Assembly (NCBI GenBank): GCA_965261585.1
Contig: CBDHDN010000020.1
Location: 1 to 15,410 of the forward strand
Origin: CBDHDN01 sp965261585
Lineage (GTDB): Bacteria; Pseudomonadota; Alphaproteobacteria; UBA6615
Direction of reading: 5' to 3'
Length of the DNA stretch: 15,410 nt
Positions within the stretch are counted from its first letter, which is position 1. Every line of letters starts with the position of its first letter. This document shows positions 8,591-14,775 of the stretch, piece by piece. The position numbers were made by a program, and so were the translations under genes. The notes under the pieces are model-generated. The model ran no database searches, was not told the DNA's origin, and was given only the letters and a program-made list of their open reading frames with translations.

Positions 8591-8619
8591 TTGACGACAC
8601 CGCACCCGGATTCTGCTAT
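8591..8619 (+). promoter_or_regulatory. Likely transposase promoter
   Basis: TTGACG (8591-8596) is followed after 17 bp by TGCTAT (8614-8619), with an alternative -10 TATAAG at 8617-8622 (20-bp spacing). It lies just inside the left end and about 40 bp before the transposase start, the expected place for a weak IS promoter. Confidence 0.45.
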
Positions 8620-8657
8620 AAGAATCATACAGTTGGAGCAGATATGGATCAGCGGAT

Positions 8658-10007
8658 ATGGCACACCCGATGGGTGAATCGAAACAGGGGTGCCTTCGGG
8701 TCGATTTTGACCGTCGACTCAAGCTTGAGTTCCACGGGTCCAAGGTCACTACTGACGCCGGTTTGCTCGCCTATCGAGAGCTTGATGCCTCCGTTGAACT
8801 TACTGAGATGGTTGGCGATGTTCTTGCCGACAGTCGTACCGGCATGAATGGGCGGCATGGCATGGTCGGCCAGTTCCGCCAGTCCGTTTTCGGACGCCTT
8901 GGCGGCTACGACGACGTGAACGATGCCGACCGGCTCAGCCTCGACCCGGTCATGCGGTGGATCGTCGGCGGCCATGCCGTCACTAAACAGGCGGCCTCGA
9001 GCAGTCAGATGGGGCGCTTCGAGACGGAGGTTCTGGCCACCGAGGAAAACCTCGCCGCGCTTGGTGATCTTTCCGGCCGATGGATCGACCGCGTTCATGA
9101 CCGTTGCCCGCCGAAGAAGATCATTCTCGACATGGACAGCAGCGTCAGCCCAACCCACGGTGCTCAGGAAGGCTCGACCTACAACGGGCACTTCGGTTGC
9201 ACCTGCTATCATCCCCTGTTCCTGTTCAACCAGTTCGGCGATTTGGAACGGTGCGCCCTGCGTCCCGGCAACGTTCACAGCGCCGATGGCTGGCGCAAGG
9301 TGCTGGAGCCGGTAGTGGCACGCTACAAGGAAAGGGATTTGCGTCGGTATTTCCGGGGCGATGCGGCTTTCGCCTCACCGGACATCTATAAGTTTCTGGA
9401 AGACGAGGGCTTCCTGTACGCGATCCGTTTGCCGAAGAACCAAGTTCTTCTGGAAAGCATCTGCCATCTGCTCACGCGACCCGTTGGCCGTCCGCCAAAC
9501 CATGTGCGGCGCCATTACGCCGGCTTCAGCTATCGGGCCAAAAGCTGGGATAAGGCCCGCCGCGTCGTCGCCAAGGTGGAGTGGCACCCCAGCGAGCTGT
9601 TTCCCCGGGTCGGGTTCATCGTCACCAACCTGTCGCGACCGGCCGAGCGGGTGACATTGTTCTACAATCAGCGGGGCAAAGCGGAGCAATGCATCAAGGA
9701 AGGCAAGAACGCGATCAAATGGACGAGGCTGTCGTGTCGCAGGTTCCGCGATAACGCCGTCCGGCTGCAGCTTCACGCCCTGGCCTACAATCTCGCCAAC
9801 TTCATGCGGACGCTGGCTTTGCCGAAGGAGGTTGAGTACTGGTCGCTGACCACGCTGCGGGAGAAGTTGGTAAAGATCGGTGCCAAGGTGGTCAGCCATG
9901 GCCGCTACGTCACGTTCCAATTGGCCGAGGTGGCGGTGCCGAGGGAGCTGTTCCGGAAAATCTTGAGCCTGATTGATGATCTGCGACCAAGACCCGCCCC
10001 GGCGTAG
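8658..10007 (+). CDS. IS1380-family DDE transposase
   Basis: This 449-aa transposase catalyses excision and insertion of the surrounding IS. It has the group-1 DDE transposase layout. The first Asp is in IILDMDSSVSPTHG (Asp158 or Asp160), the second in YFRGDAAFA (Asp235) and the Glu in YNQRGKAEQCIKEGK (Glu343). The C-terminal LREKLVKIGAKVV block is also typical. Full length and an unbroken frame suggest it is active. The annotated ATG at 8658 has only a poor ribosome site; ATG 8670 is an alternative. A better-spaced GGAG (8635-8638) serves an out-of-frame ATG at 8644, which opens a 67-codon frame. The start is therefore uncertain. It differs clearly from the decayed transposase at 13467-14775. 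Confidence 0.94.
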   Translation: MAHPMGESKQGCLRVDFDRRLKLEFHGSKVTTDAGLLAYRELDASVELTEMVGDVLADSRTGMNGRHGMVGQFRQSVFGRLGGYDDVNDADRLSLDPVMRWIVGGHAVTKQAASSSQMGRFETEVLATEENLAALGDLSGRWIDRVHDRCPPKKIILDMDSSVSPTHGAQEGSTYNGHFGCTCYHPLFLFNQFGDLERCALRPGNVHSADGWRKVLEPVVARYKERDLRRYFRGDAAFASPDIYKFLEDEGFLYAIRLPKNQVLLESICHLLTRPVGRPPNHVRRHYAGFSYRAKSWDKARRVVAKVEWHPSELFPRVGFIVTNLSRPAERVTLFYNQRGKAEQCIKEGKNAIKWTRLSCRRFRDNAVRLQLHALAYNLANFMRTLALPKEVEYWSLTTLREKLVKIGAKVVSHGRYVTFQLAEVAVPRELFRKILSLIDDLRPRPAPA

Positions 10008-10070
10008 GCCGGGGAAATCGACGGCGAGGTGAAAACGACAGGAGGGGTGTGTCTGAATGGCGGCAAATCT

Positions 10071-10147
10071 GGCCAAATGGCCTTCCAACCGAGGGCTGAT
10101 CTCCAAAATCAGGCCATCGGATGGCTGCAAAGGGAATACAGTTCCCT
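10071..10147 (+). repeat. Cluster of small inverted repeats in the IS right end
   Basis: Three short palindromes follow one another between the transposase stop and the right terminal repeat: GGCC-AAAT-GGCC (10071-10082), CTGAT...ATCAG (10096-10112) and AGGGAA-TACAG-TTCCCT (10131-10147, a perfect 6-bp stem). They may be subterminal transposase sites or RNA hairpins limiting read-through. The function is inferred. Confidence 0.4.
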
Positions 10148-10187
10148 CGACGGTGGTACGGGGGTATGATCTCCGCAAACCTGGAAG

Positions 10188-10205
10188 TCATCTGGGTAAT
10201 GTCGG
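10188..10205 (-). repeat. Right terminal inverted repeat of the IS (IRR)
   Basis: Read inward on the minus strand it is CCGACATTACCCAGATGA, matching IRL at 16 of 18 positions. Confidence 0.9.
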
Positions 10206-10210
10206 CTTAA
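10206..10210 (+). repeat. Right target-site duplication CTTAA
   Basis: This is an exact copy of the pentamer at 8559-8563, directly abutting the right terminal repeat. Confidence 0.85.
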
Positions 10211-10272
10211 CATGGCATTTTCTGCCACAAAACAAGGATTTGACCATTGATCCGGCCCGCGAAGACGCTGTC

Positions 10273-10839
10273 ATGACAGGCCACGGCGCCTCGACTCCCT
10301 CGCCATGGATTTGCCGCTGGGCCGCGCAGGTCGACCGCGGCGGCCAGGTTCTCGGCGTCGCCTGCGGCGCTGGTCGCCACACGCGCCTGTTCCTGTCGCG
10401 TGGCCATCCGGTCACCGCGGTGGACCGCGACGTCGCCGCCCTGACGACGCTCGGCCCACTGCCGCGGCTGCACCGCATCGCCGCCGATTTCGAATCCGCG
10501 GCGCCGTGGCCGATCCGCGGCCGATTCGCTGGCGTCGTCGTGACCAACTATCTGTGGCGCCCCCTGCTGCCGGCAATCGTCGCCGCCGTGGGCGACGGCG
10601 GCGTGCTGCTCTACGAGACGTTCGCGCAAGGCAACGAGGCGTTCGGTCGGCCGTCAAACCCGGCGTTCCTTCTGCAACCCGATGAATTGCCGGCGGCGGC
10701 GGCACCCGAGCTTCGGATCGTCGCCTATGAGCACGGCCGAATAGACGCACCGCGTGCCGCGGTCGTGCAGCGCCTATGCGCCGTCCGCTCCCGCGCGCCG
10801 CGGGTGCTCGTTGTCGATCAAGTGTTGGCGAACCGCTAG
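10273..10839 (+). CDS. Class I SAM-dependent methyltransferase, small (TehB/UbiE-like fold), substrate unknown
   Basis: The 188-aa product has a Rossmann-type SAM-binding start, VLGVACGAGRHTRLFLSRG (26-44), followed by VTAVDRD (48-54), where the acidic residue would bind the SAM ribose. A motif IV-like VVVTNYLWRPLL lies further on. Motif I normally reads VLDVACGSGRH; here the conserved Asp is Gly, which may weaken activity. Substrate cannot be told from sequence. The ATG at 10273 has a poor ribosome site. The frame is open upstream through the IS right end to an ATG at 10057, but that extension is IS sequence and is not native. The stop overlaps the grxC stop (shared CTAG), so the two genes converge tightly. 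Confidence 0.8.
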   Translation: MTGHGASTPSPWICRWAAQVDRGGQVLGVACGAGRHTRLFLSRGHPVTAVDRDVAALTTLGPLPRLHRIAADFESAAPWPIRGRFAGVVVTNYLWRPLLPAIVAAVGDGGVLLYETFAQGNEAFGRPSNPAFLLQPDELPAAAAPELRIVAYEHGRIDAPRAAVVQRLCAVRSRAPRVLVVDQVLANR

Positions 10840-11096
10840 CTCAGACCGAGTTTGGCGTCCAGTTGGCCCCGAGCGTCGAGCGCGTAGAGTTCGTCACAGC
10901 CACCGACGTGCTCACCATCGATGAAGATCTGCGGCACCGTATGGTGGCCGTTGGCCCGGCCCAGCATTTCCTGGCGCGCGCGCGGCCTCAGCGTCACGTC
11001 GGTTTCTTGAAACTTGATGCCCTTGCTCTTCAGCAGGCGCTTCGCCGCGTGGCAGTAGCCGCACAGCATGCTGGTGTAGATCTCGACATTTGCCAT
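10836..11096 (-). CDS. grxC: Glutaredoxin 3 (GrxC)
   Basis: This small cytoplasmic thiol-disulfide oxidoreductase uses glutathione to reduce protein disulfides and mixed disulfides. The 86-aa length is typical. VEIYTSMLCGYCHAAKRLL carries the CxxC site (Cys12-Gly-Tyr-Cys15; E. coli Grx3 has CPYC, so Pro is replaced by Gly). TVPQIFIDG (53-61) with the cis-proline and GGCDEL (65-70) complete the glutathione-binding surface. ATG 11096 is chosen because the longer frame to 11195 adds unrelated residues. It follows the cupin gene after 38 bp, the last gene of comF-cupin-grxC. Its stop codon shares CTAG with that of the convergent methyltransferase. Confidence 0.94.
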   Translation of the reverse strand: MANVEIYTSMLCGYCHAAKRLLKSKGIKFQETDVTLRPRARQEMLGRANGHHTVPQIFIDGEHVGGCDELYALDARGQLDAKLGLS

Positions 11097-11134
11097 TTGT
11101 CTGCCAACCCGACCCGGGGAACCAACGGGCTTGT

Positions 11135-11497
11135 CTAGGTGTCCGTGGCGGAATCGCCACCCTCGCCGCCGACTGGCCCATAGAACAGGACCCAAGCTGC
11201 CAAATCATCGCTGAAGTCTTCAAATCTGTGTGAGACGCCGGCCGGCACGAACAGAAAATCGCCGGGCGCGAAGCGGTGGCGCGCCGCGCCGTTGACGAAC
11301 CACCCCTCACCGCGAGCGATGACATAGACCTCGTCGCGGTCATGGGGCTTTTGCGGATCGCCACCGCGCGGCGCATAGAGCTCGGCGAGCAACGTGCCAT
11401 GCCGCAGCGCCACCGCAACGCGGCTGCCGTCGGCGCCCGGCAGCTGCGCGAGCATGTCGGCGAGCGTCGCGTGGAACCGGTCGGCGGTATCGCTCAT
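11135..11497 (-). CDS. Small single-domain cupin protein
   Basis: The 120-aa protein has one cupin barrel. Motif 1 is PHDRDEVYVIARGEGWF (51-67), with His52, Asp54 and Glu56 in place of the usual HxH...E. Motif 2 is PGDFLFVPAGVSHRF (78-92), ending in His90. Enough ligands remain to bind a metal, but substrate and activity are unknown; sensor, isomerase or dioxygenase roles are all possible. The ATG overlaps the comF stop as ATGA, so translation is probably coupled to comF. grxC follows 38 bp on. The C-terminal tail is Gly/Asp-rich. Confidence 0.85.
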   Translation of the reverse strand: MSDTADRFHATLADMLAQLPGADGSRVAVALRHGTLLAELYAPRGGDPQKPHDRDEVYVIARGEGWFVNGAARHRFAPGDFLFVPAGVSHRFEDFSDDLAAWVLFYGPVGGEGGDSATDT

Positions 11498-12267
11498 CTC
11501 GGGTTGCTCGCCTCGCCGGGACGGACGACCCGCGCCAGGGTCAACACGTTGACGGCGCTCGCGCCGGCCCGGCACAACGTGCGGGCGCATTCGCGCACCG
11601 TTGCGCCGGTCGTGTACACGTCGTCGACCAGGACCACGCGACGGCCCTGCAGGTGCCGGCGCGCACGGTCCCGAACGGCGAACGCGCCGCGTACATTGCG
11701 CGCCCGTCCGGCGGCGCTCAATCGGCCCTGACTGGGCGTTCGGCGCACGCGGACGAGCAGATCGGGCAGCACCGGCACCTCGGCGATGCGGCCGACCGCC
11801 GCGGCCAGCAGTGCCGCCTGGTTGTAGCGGCGATGCGCCAGACGCCGTCGGTGCAACGGAACCGGGGCGACCACGTCGGCCTCGACAAGCAGGCGGTCGC
11901 CGGCCCGTGCCAACCACCGGCCGAAGGCCGGCGCGCCATGAGTATGATCGCCGTGCTTGAAGTTCATGACCAACGCCCGGCTGACCTCGTCGTAGCGCAT
12001 GACCGCGCGGGCCCGCTCGAACGGCGGCCGCCGCGCCATGCAGGCGCCGCACAGGGCGTCGCTGCCATGGTCGAACGCGAACGGTAGCCCGCAAGCGACG
12101 CAATAGGGCGGCCCAATGAAGTCCGTCCCCTGCCAGCACTCTCCACAGATCGCACCGGTGCCGGCGACAGGCACGCCGCACGCGAGGCACTGTGGCGGCA
12201 ACAGCACGTCGAGGACGGCGCGCGCCGCATGGCGCACGGTACGGGCGGAGCGAACAGCCAGTGTCAT
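11494..12267 (-). CDS. comF: ComF family protein (zinc ribbon plus phosphoribosyltransferase fold)
   Basis: ComF/GntX-like proteins support DNA uptake and processing in naturally competent bacteria; in other bacteria the role is uncertain. The 257-aa protein starts with a double zinc ribbon: Cys27/Cys30 with Cys41/Cys44, and Cys56/Cys59 with Cys73/Cys76. The core has PVPLHRRRLAHRRYNQ (135-150) and SQGRLSAAGRARNVRGAF (179-196). The PRPP-loop motif VVLVDDVYTTGAT is at 211-223, a classic phosphoribosyltransferase signature. The ATG at 12267 has a weak ribosome site. The stop overlaps the next gene's start by four bases. All zinc ligands and the PRTase loop are present, so the gene looks functional. 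Confidence 0.93.
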   Translation of the reverse strand: MTLAVRSARTVRHAARAVLDVLLPPQCLACGVPVAGTGAICGECWQGTDFIGPPYCVACGLPFAFDHGSDALCGACMARRPPFERARAVMRYDEVSRALVMNFKHGDHTHGAPAFGRWLARAGDRLLVEADVVAPVPLHRRRLAHRRYNQAALLAAAVGRIAEVPVLPDLLVRVRRTPSQGRLSAAGRARNVRGAFAVRDRARRHLQGRRVVLVDDVYTTGATVRECARTLCRAGASAVNVLTLARVVRPGEASNPR

Positions 12268-12383
12268 GGCGCCATCGAACCCGGATTTCTCACCGAAGAA
12301 TAGTGTGGAGTCCGATTATCTATTGTAAACAAACAGTTATAGAAATTTTCGGGAAGCGACAAAAATACAGGGTGTTTTTCCGT
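12268..12383. promoter_or_regulatory. AT-rich spacer upstream of comF
   Basis: From about 12296 to 12380 the sequence is much richer in A+T than its surroundings. It contains several TATA-like stretches on the minus strand (TATAAC at 12341-12336, TACAAT at 12327-12322, GATAAT at 12320-12315). It probably holds the comF promoter, but no well-spaced -35/-10 pair stands out. Confidence 0.35.
12361..12379 (-). terminator. Possible weak terminator after the TPR gene
   Basis: AAAAATACAGGGTGTTTTT can fold into an eight-pair A/T-rich stem with a three-base loop. It lies four bases beyond the TPR gene's stop codon. A GC-rich stem is lacking, so efficiency would be low. Confidence 0.25.
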
Positions 12384-13331
12384 TCAGGGCCGTTTTTCGT
12401 CCGGCGGCGGGAGGGTTTGCACGGTTTCGGCGAGCCATTGCAAGGCGCCCCGCGTCGCCGTCCAGTTTTCCCTGTTTTGCAACACATAGATGACCGCCTC
12501 GTCGGGTGAGCCCAGCGTGTAGTGGTCGTCCTGATGTTCGGGGATCGGCATGGCGCCGGTCAACAGAGCGGGGACATGGGGATTGCGCTTCCAGGCGGCA
12601 GCCAGGGCGGTGCGGGCATCGGCCTCATCGCCCTTGCGCAAAGCCAGCAGGGTCTTGGCGTAGGCCCATTCGGCGAACACATCATCGTCATAGGCGGCGA
12701 GCAGTTCCTCCAGGGCGCCGTGATCGCCGGTGGCGAGCAGCCAGGACGTCAGGACATGGCGCAGACCCTGATTGTCGTTGGGGTTGAGGCGCAGCATATC
12801 CCGGTAATGGCCGATGGCCGCAGCGCGCTCGCCCGCCGCCCACAGGCATTCGGCGAGACCGGCGCGGGCGCGCATGTAAGGGCGGGTCTCCAGAAGGCCC
12901 CAGAAGTGGCCGGCATCACGCTCGAAGGCTTGCGCCCCAAGCGCCCGTTCCCCGGCGGCAACGCCGGCCTCATAATGGCGCCGCGCCTCGACGAGGGTCT
13001 TCGCCACCTCTTCCGCCAGCAGCACATGAGCGTCGGCGCAGAGGTCGGATATCTCCAGCGCCCGTTTGGCCAGTTCGATCCGTTCGCGTTTGGCACCCGT
13101 GTCCCAGGCTGCGTACATGAGTTCCTGGGCCTGCCAAAGCGCCGCGTCATCACCGTCGCTTCCGTCAAAGCCGGAGGACAGCCCGCCGGCGAGCTTGGCC
13201 ATCACCCCCTCCAGAGCCCGACGGTCGGGCAAAGGCGGCGCGGGCTCGGACACAGGCTCGAGGGCCGGTTTTTTCCTGGCGGTGGGCGCGGGCTTTCTCT
13301 TGTTGTTGCGGCGCTTCTTGCTGACCGGCAT
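12384..13331 (-). CDS. Tetratricopeptide-repeat protein resembling the ST7 family, function unknown
   Basis: The 315-aa protein begins with a very basic, Lys/Arg/Pro-rich tail (1-25). A helical repeat region then runs to about 300. Parts with TPR character are ERIELAKRALEISDLCADAH (83-102), RPYMRARAGLAECLWAAGER (150-169) and AIGHYRDMLRLNPNDNQGLR (172-191). The last two recall the conserved core of ST7-like proteins. There is no signal peptide, membrane segment or enzyme motif; a protein-interaction scaffold is a reasonable guess, no more. The ATG at 13331 has GAGG five bases upstream. It stands alone between an AT-rich spacer and a broken transposase gene, so it may be accessory. The frame is intact, which argues for a live gene. 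Confidence 0.75.
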   Translation of the reverse strand: MPVSKKRRNNKRKPAPTARKKPALEPVSEPAPPLPDRRALEGVMAKLAGGLSSGFDGSDGDDAALWQAQELMYAAWDTGAKRERIELAKRALEISDLCADAHVLLAEEVAKTLVEARRHYEAGVAAGERALGAQAFERDAGHFWGLLETRPYMRARAGLAECLWAAGERAAAIGHYRDMLRLNPNDNQGLRHVLTSWLLATGDHGALEELLAAYDDDVFAEWAYAKTLLALRKGDEADARTALAAAWKRNPHVPALLTGAMPIPEHQDDHYTLGSPDEAVIYVLQNRENWTATRGALQWLAETVQTLPPPDEKRP

Positions 13332-13466
13332 GGAGACCTCGCGTGGCGTTCACAGGAGGGTGCCAGCCTATCGGAAACCGGGGCTCAACGCTTGTGTTCT
13401 TCTTCGATGCCCAACGCAATACTCTATGATGGATCGCGTGATATCCATGTCTTGAGGGGGAACTTC

Positions 13467-14775
13467 ATGCGCTTTGCGGATTACGGCAAACGGGCGGTGT
13501 TCGCCGCCTTCGACGGCGGCGAGATCACGTCGGACGCCGGTGTCCTGTTACTGCGCGAGCAGGCGCGCCGGATACGCCTGTTCGAACGCATGGCGGGCTG
13601 TTTCACCGATCACCGGGATCGAGAACGCCTAACCCATACCCTTCCCGCCCTGTTGGCTCAACGGGTTTGCGGGATGGCGCTCGGCTATGAAGACATCATC
13701 GACCACGACACGCTCCGTTTCGACCCGGCCCTGAAATTGCTGGCCTCACCGGGAACCGAATATCCCGGGACCCCGGCTTCCGCTGGCCGGCAAGTCAACG
13801 CTGAGCCGGCTGGAACAGTCCTGGGAAACCGGCAACCGCCGCTATCACCAGATGGTCCCCAATCTCAAGAGCCTCTCCAACCTGTTCGTCGCGCTGTTCC
13901 TCGACGCCTGCGACACGCCGCCCGCGCGCATCACCCTCGATATCGACGCCACCGACGTGGAGACCCACGGGCGCCAGGAGAACGCCTTCTTCCACGGCTA
14001 TTACGAACACCGCTGTTTCCTGCCCCTCTATGTCTTCTGCGGCCGCCATCTCCTGCTCGCCCAACTCCGACCCGCCAACATCGATGGCGCCAGGGGTGCG
14101 CGCAACCAGATCCGCCGCATCGTCGCGATGATCCGCGAACGTTGGCCCAACGTCGACATCCTGCTGCGCGGCGACAGCGGCTTCGCGCGCGAGAACCTGA
14201 TGCGCTGGTGCGAGGAAATGCCGTGATTACGTCTTCGGCCTGGCGCGGCAACGATGTCCTGCTCAAGAAAGCACAGAGGGTCCGCGGCAAGGCCGCCATG
14301 GCCATGATCGAAACCAACCAGCCGGTCCGCGCCTACGGGCGATTTCACATATGACCAAATCACGATCTTGGGCCCGGCCACGGCGCGTCATCGCCAAGGT
14401 CGAACACAAGCCCGGACACGAACAGCGCTGCCGCTTCCTCGTCACTTCCCTGGATCGCCATCAAGTCCCGCCCAGGGAACTCTACGAAGACACCTATTGC
14501 CCACGCGGCGACATGGAAAACCGCATCAAGGACTGCCAACTCGATTTGTTTGCCATCGCATGAGCGCGCACGCCTACAAAGCCAACCAGCTCCGCCTGCT
14601 CCTCGCCGCTTTCGCCTATGTCCTCATCGACGGTATCCGCCGCGTCGCCCTGAAAAAGACGACCCTGGCCAAGGCCGTCCCCAATACCATCCGCCTGAAA
14701 CTTCTGAAGGTCGGCGCCAAAGTCATCAACTCCGTGCGACGCATCAAGCTCTCCCTGCCCGATGCCTGCCCTTAA
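13467..14775 (+). pseudogene. Decayed IS1380-family transposase (multiple frameshifts)
   Basis: A second, different IS1380-type (DDE group 1) transposase gene starts at ATG 13467 after AGGGGG six bases upstream. Its opening is FADYGKRAVFAAFDGGEITS. The protein can be followed only by changing frame five times: near 13755-13777 (resuming at LPLAGKSTLSRLEQ), at about 14223 (stop TGA, resuming DYVFGLAR), at about 14250 (NDVLLKK), at about 14350 (SWARPRRVIAKVEH) and at about 14554. At the last, GCCATCGCATG looks like a one-base loss, then KANQLRLLL follows. All three catalytic regions survive in pieces: ITLDIDATD, LLRGDSGF and CPRGDMENRIKD. I could not find terminal inverted repeats, so the element's ends are undefined. 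Confidence 0.88.

Larger units (their letters stand above)
8564..10205 (+). mobile_element. Complete IS1380-family insertion sequence (1642 bp)
   Basis: The element is bounded by 18-bp terminal inverted repeats that match at 16 of 18 positions (8564-8581 and 10188-10205). Both begin with CC and share CATTACCCAGATGA. It is flanked by the direct repeat CTTAA. It encodes one full-length transposase. The length, the CC termini and the 5-bp duplication fit the IS1380 family (ISEcp1 is of similar size). The left non-coding end is 94 bp; the right non-coding end is 198 bp and rich in small hairpins. Intact ends and duplication point to a simple, fairly recent insertion. It entered the space between the DUF1178 gene and the methyltransferase gene, without cutting either coding region as annotated here. 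Confidence 0.92.

Noticed and set aside
13332..13466. Search for a left inverted repeat of the decayed IS
   Set aside because: No stretch here matches the inverse of 14760-14800 convincingly; the similarities seen were a few bases and could be chance.
12522..14354. Plus-strand 610-codon frame joining the TPR gene's complement to the transposase
   Set aside because: Its first ~300 codons are antisense to the intact TPR gene. Only the part after 13467 resembles a transposase, so it is a chance read-through, not a fusion gene.
8564..14775. The idea that the two IS elements form a composite transposon
   Set aside because: The transposases differ, the second element is broken with no detectable ends, and the first has its own private target duplication. 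The genes between them also look chromosomal.
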